The notes beneath the pieces are model-generated. The model was not told the origin of the DNA. It did not search any database and saw only the letters and a program-made list of their open reading frames with translations. Of a stretch of 64,000 bases of DNA, positions 41,244 through 51,859 are shown piece after piece; positions within the stretch are counted from its first letter, which is position 1; every line of letters starts with the position of its first letter. The stretch spans positions 5,518,001-5,582,000 of the forward strand of contig NZ_AP022568.1 of NCBI RefSeq assembly GCF_010727605.1, given 5' to 3'. The translations under genes were made by a program, and so were the position numbers. The stretch is from Mycobacterium simiae. GTDB taxonomy: Bacteria; Actinomycetota; Actinomycetes; Mycobacteriales; Mycobacteriaceae.

Positions 41244-42443
41244 TTAACCGGCGGCCGGCGGTCGCGGCATGACGACGGGCCGAAACCCGTACCTGGGGAT
41301 GGCGCGGCGGATCCTGCGGCCGGTGCCACCCAGCGGTGCGGCAACCCCGCCCGGGCCGCCCGCCGACGGCGTCCCGGACGACCCGATGTCGCTGAGCCCG
41401 GTGACCGGAGCCGGCCCATTGCCCGCACTGATCGCGGCCGCATTGGTCCAACTCTGCGGCACCGACAACGAACCCACCAGATGCGCATTGCCCACGCCGG
41501 CGGAGGTCGAGGCCAGTCCCGCCGTGCCCACCGTGTCGGAGGCCAGGCCGGCGGTAACACTTTCGGCGCCGGTTGCGAAGGTGCCCAAACCGCCCAGCGA
41601 CGTGGCCGTCGTCTGCAGGAAGTTGAAGCCTTCCACGGTGCCGATGATGCTCTGCGGATTGAACGGACCGCCCGCGAGCGAACCGTTGACGATCGAGTTG
41701 GCAAAGAAGTTGCTCTGCAAGAACTGGCCTAGGGCCGTGTTGTTGTTCCCGTCGAGGAATTGCGTCAGGTACCAGTACAGGGATCCCGGCGCCGGGGCCG
41801 CCGCAGCCGTCGGATCATCCGTCGCCGAGAACTGCGACAAGATCGACTGCGCGTTGCCGGCGCCGGAATTTACTGCCTGATTGACCGCCTGGCTTTGCTC
41901 GGTCGCCCCCTCGGGCGTGGTGTTGGTCTGCGGTGAGGTGAACGGCGTCATCTGGGTCGCGGAGCTCGACGCCAAGGCGTAGCCGTTCATCGCGGCGGCG
42001 TCTTGCGCCCACATCTCCATGTACAGTGCCTCGGTGGCCTCGATCGCCGGCGTGTTCTGGCCGAAGACGTTGGTGGCCACCAGGTTCAGCAGCAGGCTGC
42101 GGTTGGCCGCGATCACCGGCGGCGGCACGGTCATGGCGAACGCGCCCTCGAAGGCGGTCGCCGCCGCGTTGGCCTGCATGCCGGTCTGTTCGGCCTGGGC
42201 CGCGGTAGTGGTCAGCCAGGTCAGGTAGGGCACCGCGGCGGCAATCATCGATGCCGACGACGGGCCGTACCATCCGGCGCTGGTCAGCTCCCGGATCACC
42301 GAGTCGTAATCCGTTGCCGCTGAACGTATCTCAGCGGCCAATGTGTTCCAGGCGGCTGCAGCGGCCAGCAGCGGCCCAGAACCGGGGCCAGAGTACAGTC
42401 TGGCCGAATTGACTTCCGGCGGTAACGCCGCAAAATCCAGCAT
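41244..42443 (-). CDS. PPE family protein (PPE-SVP)
   Basis: PPE protein of 399 residues. The PPE domain has [15 protein letters not shown] at the N-terminus, [12 protein letters not shown] near 55 and [14 protein letters not shown] near 125. GSLSVPQSW is in the C-terminal third, and the end, [14 protein letters not shown], closely resembles the neighbouring PPE. The ATG at 42443 follows GAGGGGGAACC. A 24-codon frame with its own ribosome-binding site ends 16 bp upstream, in the place where a PE partner gene would be expected. Confidence 0.91.
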   Translation of the reverse strand: MLDFAALPPEVNSARLYSGPGSGPLLAAAAAWNTLAAEIRSAATDYDSVIRELTSAGWYGPSSASMIAAAVPYLTWLTTTAAQAEQTGMQANAAATAFEGAFAMTVPPPVIAANRSLLLNLVATNVFGQNTPAIEATEALYMEMWAQDAAAMNGYALASSSATQMTPFTSPQTNTTPEGATEQSQAVNQAVNSGAGNAQSILSQFSATDDPTAAAAPAPGSLYWYLTQFLDGNNNTALGQFLQSNFFANSIVNGSLAGGPFNPQSIIGTVEGFNFLQTTATSLGGLGTFATGAESVTAGLASDTVGTAGLASTSAGVGNAHLVGSLSVPQSWTNAAAISAGNGPAPVTGLSDIGSSGTPSAGGPGGVAAPLGGTGRRIRRAIPRYGFRPVVMPRPPAAG

Positions 42444-42459
42444 GGTTCCCCCTCGGCGC

Positions 42460-42534
42460 TTAACAGGTGGTTGGTGCGATCGCTGCCTCGGTGGTTGCAT
42501 GCAACCCGGCATTGGTCTGTACGACAGAGCTCAT
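42460..42534 (-). CDS. Candidate 24-residue peptide / possible PE remnant
   Basis: The ATG at 42534 has AGGAG seven bases upstream and the frame ends with TAA at 42460-42462, 16 bp before the PPE start. The peptide contains [10 protein letters not shown] and ends in a cysteine. The TEAA stretch recalls the C-terminus of PE proteins (YxxTEAANAA). The same frame is open and protein-like for about 45 codons further upstream, to about 42680, but has no start codon there. It could be a decayed PE gene or a short leader coupled to the PPE. The evidence is only moderate. Confidence 0.35.
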   Translation of the reverse strand: MSSVVQTNAGLHATTEAAIAPTTC

Positions 42535-43054
42535 CGAAGTTCTCCTCGAAGCAAGTGAGCCGGGGGCTGCGACGTCAGCTAGGGCATACACCGCTTGTGC
42601 AACACGGGTAAATAGCTCGGTGCAGACGGTGAGCAGCGCCGCGGTCGGCTCGAACGAAACGTCATTGATCGAACAGCGGGACTATCACAGGGACTAATTT
42701 CGCTCTCACCTCCTCCACGCCTGGGCACACCGCGATGCCAATTTTGCACGAGGAGTGAGGATGCCGGGCCGATTCGCCCGTTCCCGCACCCCTCTCGTCA
42801 GAGCTTTGGCACCACACTGCGTATCCAGCTGACCCAAGCTAGAAGCCACTTGGGCTCAACCCTTAAGCCGGGAAGAGCTGTCCTGACCCTGGGCGTCTTT
42901 CGACGTTTGGGGTCAGTGGCCTATATCGGTGTGGAAGCCTCACCTAACGAGGTGCTTGCACGGACATCGTGGCACCCCGCATACAGCGAGTCAAGCTAGA
43001 TGCGACGCGTTTGCAAGAATTCATCCACCGATGTCATTACACCGGTTGGGGTCC
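42535..43054. other. Non-coding region between the PPE cluster and eccA5
   Basis: About 520 bp between the eccA5 stop and the short frame upstream of a PPE gene. The part at 42535-42720 probably holds the PPE promoter and leader. A hairpin at 42883-42916 is listed separately. M. tuberculosis has lppT between eccA5 and the PPE genes; no lipoprotein gene is seen here. Confidence 0.55.
42883..42916 (-). terminator. Possible terminator of the ESX-5 operon
   Basis: CTGACCC (42883-42889) pairs with GGGTCAG (42910-42916), and inside it CGTC pairs with GACG around a TTTC loop. The hairpin lies about 140 bp after the eccA5 stop. No T-run follows, which is common for mycobacterial terminators. Confidence 0.4.
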
Positions 43055-44890
43055 CTAGTCCGGCTTCTTCTCCGCGACTGCCGCGCTGAGGCCGTCGAGC
43101 AAATCTTCGCGGGTCAGCTCGCGGAACCGCAGCAGTTGACGCTCGCTGAATTCCATGGTGTCGCTGGCCAATACCGCGTCGAGATCCTCGTCGTCCAGAC
43201 GAAAGCTACGGTGGTCACGCGCCTTCTCCACCACGTTTCGCACGAAGCCGGCGTTACCAAGCGTGTCGATGCCGCGAATCAAGTCGCCGTCTTCGGAGTA
43301 ACTTTCGTCAAGGTAAAACTTGGTATACGAGGGCAACAACGCCTGGGCCGCTTCCTCGGTGATGACGTCGTCGTTTTCCTGGCCCATCAAGCGGGTCAAC
43401 GCCACCAGCTCGTCCGGGGTGTAGCTGAAGAACTCGATAACCGTCGAGAAGCGACGTCGCAGACCCTGGTTCACATCGAGCATCTTTTCCATCGCCTTGG
43501 CGTACCCGGCGCCGAACACCACCAGATCGTCCCGGTGATTCTCCATGTAGAGCAGCAATGTGTTGATGATGGCGTTGCCGTAGGGGTCGCCCTGTTGGTA
43601 CCCCTTCTCGTGCAGCGTGTGCATTTCGTCGAAAAAGACGGCACCACCCAGGGCGCCCTCGAGCATCTCTTCGGTGTTCTTTTCCGCATCCGCCATGTAG
43701 CGGCCCAACAGTTTGGTGCGGCTGGTTTCCACCACCACCGGCTTTCGCAGCACCGTCAGGCCGCACAACTGCTTACTGAAAGCCCGTGCGACCGACGTCT
43801 TTCCGGTTCCGGGCGGGCCCAACAACAAGGTGTGCCGCGAGGTCACCGGCACCGGAAGGCCCATCTTCTGGCGGGCCAGATTCACCTTGGTCGTCGACTT
43901 GATGAGCTTGATTTCGCGCTTGGCGCGTTCCATGCCCAGCATGGCGTTGAGCTCGGCATCGCCTTCGGCCAGGTACCGCGCCGCCTCTTCGGCGTGCCGG
44001 GCAACCTCGGTCTGCGCCCGCGTCGGCGCGCTGGCCGGGTCCCACGGATCCGTTCGGGCCTCGATGGTTTCCGGATCAGTCAGTATCAGTTGGTAATTGG
44101 CGTTGTCGAGAGCTTCGCGGGCCGGTGCGAACTTGGGATCCCGCGAATAGACCCGCCGCAGCACCTCGACGGCCTCGTCTTCGCGCCCGAGGTGTCGCAG
44201 GCACATGCCCTGGGTGTACAGCGCAACGTTCGCCGCGCCCGGCACGCGATCCGCTTCGATGGCATCCTTGCTGCGGCGCACCGCCTCCTCGAAAACTCCG
44301 AGCGACGCCAGCGCCGTCGTCGCCATCGCCGCTCCAGCGGCCCTCAGCTCGGGATTGCGCCAGATCTTCCCCTCGGGGAATTGGTTGAGCACATCCGGCC
44401 AGCGCCCGGTGCGGAAGTACAGGACGCCGCGCACGTACGCGATCAGCTCTTCATCGATGGGTTGACGGGGTTCGATGCCGTCGAGCAGTTCGGCCGCTTC
44501 CTGGTAACGCTTCGCCTCGGCGAGCACCGCGGCGTAGGCACACGCGAGCGACTCGACGCTGATGACCGCTAGCTTCAGGAACAACCCGTCGGAAACGTCG
44601 GGATGAAACTGGATTTCGCTGACCCCGAGCCGACGGGTCTCCCAGCCGAAGGTGCTGACCGATGCCCAGGCGCCGGAGACCACTTCCAAAACGTTGGGGT
44701 CGTCCGCCAACAGGCGGGCCAACCATGCGTCACACATCGCCGGGTCGAGCGTGGTGGCCGTGGTGAACATGCGCAGGGCCACCTGCGGGTTGTGGCTGGG
44801 CTGCAGTCCGTTGACCGAGATACCCGACGCCAGCAGCCCGGCGATCAACGCGTTACGGGCGTCCTCCGCCGCTGATTGCGGACGGCTCAT
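43055..44890 (-). CDS. eccA5: ESX-5 cytosolic AAA+ ATPase EccA5
   Basis: Type VII secretion component of 611 residues. The N-terminal half (about 1-300) is a TPR-like helical domain, and the C-terminal half is a CbxX/CfqX-type AAA+ ATPase. Walker A is GPPGTGKT with K364, Walker B AVFFDEMH, and the arginine-finger region is [10 protein letters not shown]. EccA ATPases are cytosolic and are thought to release PE-PPE substrates from EspG chaperones. The ATG at 44890 overlaps the eccE5 stop (ATGA). It is the last gene of the core operon. Confidence 0.97.
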   Translation of the reverse strand: MSRPQSAAEDARNALIAGLLASGISVNGLQPSHNPQVALRMFTTATTLDPAMCDAWLARLLADDPNVLEVVSGAWASVSTFGWETRRLGVSEIQFHPDVSDGLFLKLAVISVESLACAYAAVLAEAKRYQEAAELLDGIEPRQPIDEELIAYVRGVLYFRTGRWPDVLNQFPEGKIWRNPELRAAGAAMATTALASLGVFEEAVRRSKDAIEADRVPGAANVALYTQGMCLRHLGREDEAVEVLRRVYSRDPKFAPAREALDNANYQLILTDPETIEARTDPWDPASAPTRAQTEVARHAEEAARYLAEGDAELNAMLGMERAKREIKLIKSTTKVNLARQKMGLPVPVTSRHTLLLGPPGTGKTSVARAFSKQLCGLTVLRKPVVVETSRTKLLGRYMADAEKNTEEMLEGALGGAVFFDEMHTLHEKGYQQGDPYGNAIINTLLLYMENHRDDLVVFGAGYAKAMEKMLDVNQGLRRRFSTVIEFFSYTPDELVALTRLMGQENDDVITEEAAQALLPSYTKFYLDESYSEDGDLIRGIDTLGNAGFVRNVVEKARDHRSFRLDDEDLDAVLASDTMEFSERQLLRFRELTREDLLDGLSAAVAEKKPD

Positions 44891-46083
44891 TGACTTGCAA
44901 GCGAGCGCTCGGCGCCCTCTCGCACCTGGCCCACCTGCAGCACTAGGTCATCGTCCTCGAGTAGATCGCGGGTGGGGACGACCAGGAGTGGACGGGTTGT
45001 CGGGGCGGGCAGGCTGGCGCGTACGGCGGCCAACTGACGCCCGGTCAGCCGGTTCAGCCCGGACGACACCCCGCGGGGCAACCTGCTGTCGCTGTGATAG
45101 CGAACCCAGCCCGACACCTGGGGCTGGCCGTTGTCCGAGGTGAGCTGCACCGTCACCACGGTCGCCTCCGCGTCGGGCAACCACAGCTCGTCCAGCGTCT
45201 CGGTGGTGATGTCCGACGGAGTCAACCAGAAGCTGGTGGCGAAGCCGTTGAAGTGCTTGAGGTAGCGCCAGCCGGGCCGGCTCCATGTCGGCTCCAGATC
45301 AGCCAGCACCGCGCTGTCGACCTCGGCGATCTCCTCGGCGGTCAACGGCCGGGCGACGCAGCCCGGCGCGTCGATATCCTGAACCAGCCGCTCGGTGGCA
45401 GCGGCCAGCGTAGCGGCGAGGGAATCCCGGGCCGCCACCGCGGCAACATTGGCCTGTGGGTTCATCCGCAGCACCAGCCATGTCCGGCGCAGGTACGAGG
45501 CTGGCTGTTCAGTGACCAGCCCCCACTCTTCGGGGCCCAACTTGTCGAGCTTGGACAACTCGGCCGCGTTGCCCCCGCGGCGCATCTGCACCGAAACGAT
45601 GTCGATGCCGTCGAGCTGAACGTCGAACTGGCGCAACCCGGCGGCAACCGAGCGCACCACCACCGAGGCCGGCGGGGCACTGCGCGGGCGGTGTCGGGTC
45701 GTCGCGTCGTCTTCGGCGTCGAGCGCGATCACCGTGACCAGTCGGCCGTCGTACTCACGGACGCCGACCTTGTCCCGGCCGAATCGGCGCTGGTGGTCCA
45801 GCGCGGGGGTGCAACCCGCTGCCAGGGTGGTGCCCGGGTCGGCCGACCAGTCCCACAGCCATCCCGCCAGGCCCGACGTCACGGTCAGCCCGTGATGGGT
45901 GACCACCGACAGCAACACGACGATCACCGAGATGGCGACGCCCACCCACCACGCGATGCGGTACTGACCCTGCCACGACTCGGGGCAGTGGCTGGCGATC
46001 AACAAGATCGCAATGACGATCAAAAACACCGTCGTGACGCGCGCCCACGACAAAGACAACCCGAACCTACGCTGAGCCTTCAT
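44887..46083 (-). CDS. eccE5: ESX-5 membrane component EccE5
   Basis: Peripheral subunit of the ESX-5 membrane complex, 398 residues. Two transmembrane helices lie near the N-terminus (about 12-30 and 38-60), followed by a large soluble domain rich in beta structure. In ESX structures EccE sits at the outside of the hexameric EccB-C-D assembly and stabilises it. It follows mycP5 by 19 bp and overlaps eccA5 by four bases. It is slightly shorter than the 406-residue M. tuberculosis protein. Confidence 0.95.
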   Translation of the reverse strand: MKAQRRFGLSLSWARVTTVFLIVIAILLIASHCPESWQGQYRIAWWVGVAISVIVVLLSVVTHHGLTVTSGLAGWLWDWSADPGTTLAAGCTPALDHQRRFGRDKVGVREYDGRLVTVIALDAEDDATTRHRPRSAPPASVVVRSVAAGLRQFDVQLDGIDIVSVQMRRGGNAAELSKLDKLGPEEWGLVTEQPASYLRRTWLVLRMNPQANVAAVAARDSLAATLAAATERLVQDIDAPGCVARPLTAEEIAEVDSAVLADLEPTWSRPGWRYLKHFNGFATSFWLTPSDITTETLDELWLPDAEATVVTVQLTSDNGQPQVSGWVRYHSDSRLPRGVSSGLNRLTGRQLAAVRASLPAPTTRPLLVVPTRDLLEDDDLVLQVGQVREGAERSLASQ

Positions 46084-46102
46084 TGCTGTCGCTGCTCCGC
46101 CC

Positions 46103-48010
46103 TTATTGCTGCTGTCTGCGGCGCTTCATCAACGTCGCGATGCCAAATACTGCGCCGCCTATCAGAAGTGCTCCGGTCAACCCCCCAGCGGCTACCCACA
46201 CCGGAACCATGTCGCGGCTTGGGGGCGGTTTCGGCACGTTCAACGGTATCGACAGCTGCTGTGGCGGTTTCAGCGGGCCGTCGGGCACATCCCAAGTCAG
46301 TGCCGCCACCGGGTCTACGATGCCGTAGCCGATCTGGTTGTCGACACCACGGGCCGGCGCCCGGGCGGTGCGCTCCAGTCGGTTGATCACCTGGTAGGCG
46401 GACAACTGCGGATACCTGGCACGCACCAGCGCCGCCACCCCGGACACGATCGCGGCCGAGAAACTGGTGCCGCTGGGCACCAGCAGTGAGTTGTCGGGTC
46501 CGTCGATCGCGTTGATCAGGCCGTCGTCGCGGGGCGAGAGCCCGACGACGTCGCTGCCGGGCGCGGCAATCCCCACCCATGGTCCGGCGACGCTCGACGG
46601 GGCTTGCCCCTGGCCGCCCTGGGTTTGCGGACGGCCTTCGGCGTCCACGGCGCCGACAGTCAGCACGTAGTCGCTGAACCAGGACGGCGTCACCACCGTG
46701 GTGACGGCGTTCCAGTCGCGCGGATCCTTCGGCTTCAGCGGGTCGAAGGCCGGATTCTGCTTGCAGTCGCGTTTGCTGGTGTCGCCCGCGGCGGCGACGA
46801 TGACGGCGTTCTTGTCAACCGCCGCGTAACGCACTGCCGCCCCCAGCGCCCGCTGATCGATGATGTTGCGGGCGCTCATGCAGGTCACGTCGGAAATGTT
46901 GATCACCGAGGCCCCCATGTTGGCGGCGTGCACGATCGCGCGAGCCATCGTCTGGACACCGGTGATTTTCGCCGCGGTCTGCGGGTCCTCGTCGCCGGTG
47001 TAAGCGTCCTTCAAACCGAACGCCTGACTGGATTGCCGAATGGAGATGATGTCGACGTCCGGCGCGATACCGCTGTAGGCGTCCGGCGCGGCCCCGGGTC
47101 CTGGGGGTGGCGCGGCGGGCGCGGGTGCCAATGGTTGCGGATTGCCGACATGCACCACCTGGCCGCGACCCGAGTAATTCGGGATGGTCACCGTGCCGCC
47201 GCCGAAGTTGGCCGCCCCGGCGTTACCCGGGCCCGGCGCCGGCGGACCCGCGGGGGCAGGCGCCGCAGGAGCGGGTGGTGCGGCTGGTGCGCCGGGAGCG
47301 GGTGGCGCGGCCGGGGCACCCGGCGCCGCGGGGGCCCCTGCCGGGGGCTGCTGAGGCGGCGGGGCGGGCACCCACGGCGGCAGCCCCTGCTGGTTTTCCT
47401 CGGGGGGCGGCGCGGGCACCATCGTCACGGTTTGGGGCAGCGGCGAGAGCGTCACGGTCTGTGGCGGCGGCGCCTTCGGCGGTGCCTCGGTGGTCGGGAT
47501 GGTCACCGGCTTGCGGGGAGCCGCCGGCGGTGCCGGTGCACCGTTGGCCGGCGCGGCACCGATCATCGACGCCACGATGGTGCCGTGCGCGTCGCAGTCC
47601 GACAGCCCGTCACCGCCCATGATGTAGTCCCCGCCGGGAACCAGGTGGGGGAACCGGGGGTGTGGCGTGACGCCGGTATCGATGACGGCGACCTTGATTC
47701 CGGCGCCGCGACCGAACTGCCAGGCCTCCTGCAGATTCAGCATGTCCATGTACTTGGGCTGCAGCTTGAAATCGGTGCCGGGCAGCACCCCAACCTCAGT
47801 GCAGTACGAATTCTGCTTCATCGGGGCAGGCGGTCCGGGCGGGCCGTCGGGTGGCACCGCGCCGGGATCGATCTGCGGCGGCGATATCGCGTAGGCAGGA
47901 GGTAAACCGGCTAGGGCACCCGACGTGAGCAAGAGTGCGGCGACTGCCGCACGAGAAGCGCGAACATGCCACACCTTGCCGTTACCGGTACCGGATTGCT
48001 GCATAAACAT
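46103..48010 (-). CDS. mycP5: Mycosin-5, subtilisin-like membrane-anchored serine protease
   Basis: ESX-5 mycosin, 635 residues. The signal peptide at about 15-41 ends at AYA, and a C-terminal transmembrane helix (about 600-625) is followed by a basic tail. The catalytic triad is D111 (VIDTGV), H142 (DAHGT) and S516 (SGTSFSAA). MycP caps the periplasmic face of the ESX complex and is needed for secretion. Residues about 155-290 form a very long Pro/Ala/Gly-rich loop within the protease domain, which explains the extra length compared with about 585 in M. tuberculosis. The start overlaps the eccD5 end by 29 bp; an ATG two codons later is equally possible. Confidence 0.96.
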   Translation of the reverse strand: MFMQQSGTGNGKVWHVRASRAAVAALLLTSGALAGLPPAYAISPPQIDPGAVPPDGPPGPPAPMKQNSYCTEVGVLPGTDFKLQPKYMDMLNLQEAWQFGRGAGIKVAVIDTGVTPHPRFPHLVPGGDYIMGGDGLSDCDAHGTIVASMIGAAPANGAPAPPAAPRKPVTIPTTEAPPKAPPPQTVTLSPLPQTVTMVPAPPPEENQQGLPPWVPAPPPQQPPAGAPAAPGAPAAPPAPGAPAAPPAPAAPAPAGPPAPGPGNAGAANFGGGTVTIPNYSGRGQVVHVGNPQPLAPAPAAPPPGPGAAPDAYSGIAPDVDIISIRQSSQAFGLKDAYTGDEDPQTAAKITGVQTMARAIVHAANMGASVINISDVTCMSARNIIDQRALGAAVRYAAVDKNAVIVAAAGDTSKRDCKQNPAFDPLKPKDPRDWNAVTTVVTPSWFSDYVLTVGAVDAEGRPQTQGGQGQAPSSVAGPWVGIAAPGSDVVGLSPRDDGLINAIDGPDNSLLVPSGTSFSAAIVSGVAALVRARYPQLSAYQVINRLERTARAPARGVDNQIGYGIVDPVAALTWDVPDGPLKPPQQLSIPLNVPKPPPSRDMVPVWVAAGGLTGALLIGGAVFGIATLMKRRRQQQ

Positions 48011-49493
48011 TCATCAACCACAACGCAAGCGGGAAGATCGGCATCAGGCAGACGTATTCGATCCACTCCACGAACTTGCGGAACAGCGGGCTGTAAATGC
48101 TGTTCGGCACAACCGCCGCGGACACCAGACCCGCAGCGGGCAGCAGTACCAGGATCGCTACGCAGATCGACATCGACAGCGGCGACTGCAGCTCGAGGGC
48201 GTACCGCACCACGACCGCACCGACGATCAGCACGGAAGTGCCGGCCAACGAGACCGCTTGCAAGCGGTCCACGTAGGAGCGGCCACGCAGCATGAGGAAG
48301 CCAGCGCAGAAGCCGGCCAGCAGTAGCGGCAGCCAACGCTGTCCGGTGTGGGGGTCCGACAGGCCGGACAAGGACACCACCATCAGCACGCCGAACCCGA
48401 TCAGCAGACCGGACAGGAACGAGCGGGCACGTTCGGCCTGCAACAACACGTCGCGCACCGATGCCGGACCCTCCAGGACCGGCGGGCCACCGTCGTTGCG
48501 TACCACGGTGGTCGGCAGGTCAGGACGCGCTTCGAAAACCCAGCGACTGGTGGCCGACGGAAAGACCGGCAGTCGGATGCCGGACAACCGGCGCGACATT
48601 GCGGGCGCGCACTGGTAACCGATCACGCTCACCAGGACGATCGTGGTCAGCATGGTCACCGCGCTGGTCAGCGCCACCATCCGGGCCAACGCGGCAATAG
48701 TGGCGATCACCCCGATGGTGACGAGCGCGGTGTACAACGCCAGCCGCCGCCCGGTGAACCGCAGGGCCAACAGCGAGGAGATGGTGAGCACACCGAAGCC
48801 CAGGACCGCGTGCGGCGATCCGACACCGCCGGGCGGTGCACCGGCCGCGGCGATGGCCAGTGGAGCCAGGCTGCTGACCAGCATGATGTCGGCGACACGT
48901 CGATCGCTCTGCGTTTGGGCGCGCATCAGCAGCATCATGGAAACACCGAGCACGACCGCGGCAATGACGGCGGCGTAGATCGTGGTCAGCCACGAGTTGT
49001 GATGCCAGCGCCACCAGCCCAGCAGAACCGAGGCGACGACCACGCCCGCGGCCACCATCGAGGCGCCGACCTGCACTGCGACCACCGGGTCGATCGCGGC
49101 GAACCGCTTGCTCAGGTTCTGCGACACCGCGGTGGAGATGTGCTCGATGACCTGCGAGCGCTTCTCGGTGTCCGGGATGAACCGGATCCACAGGCGGTCG
49201 CCGTCATACACTTCCTGCTCGGTCAGCGACTGGGTGGCCCGCAACGGTGAGCCGTCGACCAGGCACAGCGCCCACTTGCCGCGACCAGTGGCTTCCAGCG
49301 GCGTCTCGCCGAGCTCGCGCAGCCGGCTGTTGACCACCTTGAGCAGCGGGTCGGTCATCACCGAGACCGGGGCGTTGGCGTCGAGCAGGACGCCGATCTG
49401 GATGCCCTCGCCGGCCATGACACCGACGACGACTGCCCGTGGTTGTGAGATTCCCTCGAGATCAGTCTGTGGTGCGTCAGCTACCGCAGTCAT
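47982..49493 (-). CDS. eccD5: ESX-5 integral membrane protein EccD5
   Basis: Core membrane subunit of 503 residues, identical in length to M. tuberculosis EccD5. It has an N-terminal cytosolic ubiquitin-like domain (about 22-105) and then a linker and eleven predicted transmembrane helices from about residue 145 onwards. In ESX structures EccD dimers form the membrane cavity around EccC and EccB. The gap to espG5 upstream is about 257 bp, which leaves room for a separate promoter. Its 3' end overlaps mycP5. Confidence 0.97.
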   Translation of the reverse strand: MTAVADAPQTDLEGISQPRAVVVGVMAGEGIQIGVLLDANAPVSVMTDPLLKVVNSRLRELGETPLEATGRGKWALCLVDGSPLRATQSLTEQEVYDGDRLWIRFIPDTEKRSQVIEHISTAVSQNLSKRFAAIDPVVAVQVGASMVAAGVVVASVLLGWWRWHHNSWLTTIYAAVIAAVVLGVSMMLLMRAQTQSDRRVADIMLVSSLAPLAIAAAGAPPGGVGSPHAVLGFGVLTISSLLALRFTGRRLALYTALVTIGVIATIAALARMVALTSAVTMLTTIVLVSVIGYQCAPAMSRRLSGIRLPVFPSATSRWVFEARPDLPTTVVRNDGGPPVLEGPASVRDVLLQAERARSFLSGLLIGFGVLMVVSLSGLSDPHTGQRWLPLLLAGFCAGFLMLRGRSYVDRLQAVSLAGTSVLIVGAVVVRYALELQSPLSMSICVAILVLLPAAGLVSAAVVPNSIYSPLFRKFVEWIEYVCLMPIFPLALWLMNVYAAIRYR

Positions 49494-49750
49494 CGGGCTG
49501 CACCCCCTGTCGTGATGAATGTATGGGTCCGGGTCGCCAGTCGCGTGGACAGTGGTGTCGACATACTCACCGAGTGGCCGGAAAGTAGTAGTTCGACGTT
49601 TTCCAATTCCATTTAGTCCGCCTCGCGATTGATGATTCCGGTGACATTGACTTTTGTGGTTGTCGCAGATTCCTAGAGCAGTATGACGCCTTTGCGGCGC
49701 CCCCGCACGTTGAATTCAAAAGCGTTACAGGGCTTAACAATTGGCATCGA

Positions 49751-50653
49751 TCAGACCCGGCTGTGGGTCTTCCACTCGCCATAAGGCAGGGTGTCCAGCA
49801 CGGTTTTGACACCGACTTGCACAAGTTGCGGGGTGGCCGGGCAGATGGCCAGCCAGGCCTCCCCCGAGCCGGCGGTCCGCGCTTGTTGATAAAGCGCGAT
49901 TCGGCCGCCGGAACCGTCCTTTAATGACAGCACCGAGGCGCTGGGGCCTTTGGCGTCGTCTCGGTATTGGCGTGCGTAGACAGCAACCTCGGCGGCGGGG
50001 TCCGACAACGCTTGCCCCAAAGCGGCGACCGTCGCGGCGCTAATTCCCATCCGGCGCAGGTCTCCGCCGGAAAACACGTTGAAGCCGGATTCCTGCCAGG
50101 ACTTGGTGGCTTCCAGCATGTCGTCCAGGGGCACGTTGACGGCGTTGATGGCCGCCGGCTCGGCGTGGTGAATCGACTCCAGGCCGTCGAGCACGAGCGC
50201 GGCGATCGACGCGCTATCCGCGACGGCGACGTCGTCGACCGTGATGTCGGCCCCAACCCGCACCGCGGAAACCCAGTGCTGGCCACGCCGGGCGAGGACC
50301 ACCCGGAACTCGTTGTCCGGAATATCGCGTGAGCCTGGCGGCTGATTTTCGTCATCGACAACGCCGTAAAGCAGCTTGCCCCGGGACAGCAGCGCGATGA
50401 CTTCGAGGTCGGGCGCGGCGAGCACGCGCATCCGCGCCGCCACTTCCTCGTGGACTTCGTCGCCGACCACAATGCCCTGCTCGCGCATCACCGCCATGCC
50501 GGGGTGATTGTTCAGCCAGTCATTGCTGTCGGTGGATACGTATGGACGGCACCGCAATTCCGGAGCGACGTGCCGAATGTCCAGGAGTGCCTGGAGCATC
50601 CAAAAGCCGTCGACGTTAACGGTGATGTCGGTGCGAGTGCTTTGCTGGTCCAT
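49751..50653 (-). CDS. espG5: ESX-5 secretion chaperone EspG5
   Basis: Cytosolic chaperone of 300 residues, equal to Rv1794. EspG5 binds the tip of the PPE helical domain in PE-PPE dimers, keeps them soluble and confers ESX-5 specificity. The ATG at 50653 has GAGG five bases upstream and the family start (MDQQSTR). An open extension of 18 codons upstream is rejected. It lies 90 bp downstream of esxN, in the standard order esxM, esxN, espG5. Confidence 0.95.
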   Translation of the reverse strand: MDQQSTRTDITVNVDGFWMLQALLDIRHVAPELRCRPYVSTDSNDWLNNHPGMAVMREQGIVVGDEVHEEVAARMRVLAAPDLEVIALLSRGKLLYGVVDDENQPPGSRDIPDNEFRVVLARRGQHWVSAVRVGADITVDDVAVADSASIAALVLDGLESIHHAEPAAINAVNVPLDDMLEATKSWQESGFNVFSGGDLRRMGISAATVAALGQALSDPAAEVAVYARQYRDDAKGPSASVLSLKDGSGGRIALYQQARTAGSGEAWLAICPATPQLVQVGVKTVLDTLPYGEWKTHSRV

Positions 50654-50743
50654 CAGTACCTCGAATATCGTTGTGCACGGAAACCGCAGGACGCGGCAGC
50701 ACACCATTTTTCGGTGTGCTGCCGCGCCTGAAGTTGTGGGGCG

Positions 50744-51028
50744 TCAGGCCCAGCTGGACCCGACGGCGCTGTCGGTGCTGGCCATGTTGTTGCCCGCGGT
50801 CTGCACCTTCTGCCCGTGCTGGTTGGCCTGCTCGTAGATCACCTGGAAGTTCCGGCCCAACTGGGTGATGAACTCCTGGCAAGCCACCGAACCGGCGCCG
50901 CCCCAGAAGTCGCCGGCAGCCAGCACATCGCGAACGATGGCCTGGTGCTCGGCCTCCAACGAGGCGGCCTGCGCGCGGATCAGCGCGCCGTGCGCGTCGA
51001 CATCGCCAAACTGGTAATTAATGCTCAT
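50744..51028 (-). CDS. esxN: ESAT-6-like WXG100 protein EsxN
   Basis: Secreted helical-hairpin protein of 94 residues, partner of EsxM. The turn between helices carries the WXG motif as FWGGAG near residues 41-46. It belongs to the QILSS/Mtb9.9 group of ESX-5-linked Esx proteins, which form EsxM-EsxN heterodimers. AGGAG precedes the ATG. The gene lies 49 bp after esxM. Confidence 0.96.
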   Translation of the reverse strand: MSINYQFGDVDAHGALIRAQAASLEAEHQAIVRDVLAAGDFWGGAGSVACQEFITQLGRNFQVIYEQANQHGQKVQTAGNNMASTDSAVGSSWA

Positions 51029-51077
51029 AGCGTTGTTCTCCTAAAGTCTGAAGGTTACGCAGCCGTAGCTTTTACGG

Positions 51078-51374
51078 CTAGTGGCTGAGGGCCTGCTGCG
51101 AGGCCTGCTCTTGCGTCTCGTAGTTGTTCGCGTCGCGGATCAGCCCGTCGCGCACACCGTGGAGCATGTTGACGATGTTGTTGAACGCCTGGTTCATCTG
51201 GCCCATCGTGTCGTACGAGGTGGCCTGAGCCTGACCGCTCCAACCCGCACCGGCGATGTTCATCGACGACGCCCACATCTTGCGAGCCTCATCCGACACC
51301 GTCTGCGCGTGCATTTCGAAGCGGCCCGCCATCGCCCGCATCGCGTGCGGGTCGGTCATGAAACGTGTTGCCAT
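51078..51374 (-). CDS. esxM: ESAT-6-like WXG100 protein EsxM, full length
   Basis: Secreted CFP-10-like protein of 98 residues. The WXG turn is GWSGQ near residue 44, and the C-terminal secretion signal YxxxE is present as YETQE. It pairs with EsxN. Modern M. tuberculosis lineages carry a premature stop in esxM; here the gene is intact. AAGGAG lies upstream of the ATG. The gene follows pe19 after about 185 bp. Confidence 0.96.
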   Translation of the reverse strand: MATRFMTDPHAMRAMAGRFEMHAQTVSDEARKMWASSMNIAGAGWSGQAQATSYDTMGQMNQAFNNIVNMLHGVRDGLIRDANNYETQEQASQQALSH

Positions 51375-51559
51375 GTTGCCTTTCTCCTTAATTCCTTGCG
51401 TGTCGAGATTCTGTTGTGATGGACATGAATGCTCGGATCAGCCGCGAATCGTGCTGCGACTGCCGAACTGGATGTCTAAGAACGTTGCCGCTCTGCTGCT
51501 GTGCAGGCCGGTCGGATGTCCTGCGTCGGACGCCTCCCGTGCCTCACTGAGCAAGCCGG

Positions 51560-51859
51560 TTAACCGGCAGCGGCCGCGTTGGCGGCTTCGGTTATGGCGT
51601 ACGACCCGGAGCTGGTGCGCAGGGTCTGGACGAACGCTTCGTGGATCGCGTTCGCTTGGGCGCTGACGGCCTGGTACATCTGTGCGTGTGCGGCGAAATG
51701 CGCCGCGGTGAGCGTCGAGACTTCGTCGGCAGCTGCCGGCACCACCCCGGTCGTCGGAGCCGCCGCAGCCGCGTTCTGAGCGCTCAGCGCGGACCCGATG
51801 CCCTGCAGGGTTCCGGCCGCTGCGGCCAACGCCTCGGGGTGTGTCGTCACGAACGACAT
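51560..51859 (-). CDS. pe19: PE family protein PE19
   Basis: PE protein of 99 residues containing only the PE helical domain. The PE residues are at 8-9 (THPEAL), and the type VII signal YxxxE is near the C-terminus as YAITE. It ends AANAAAAG. GGAGGAGG precedes the ATG at 51859. It is exported by ESX-5 as a heterodimer with a PPE protein. It is close in sequence to the PE at 56528-56827, most differences lying in the second helix. Confidence 0.94.
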   Translation of the reverse strand: MSFVTTHPEALAAAAGTLQGIGSALSAQNAAAAAPTTGVVPAAADEVSTLTAAHFAAHAQMYQAVSAQANAIHEAFVQTLRTSSGSYAITEAANAAAAG

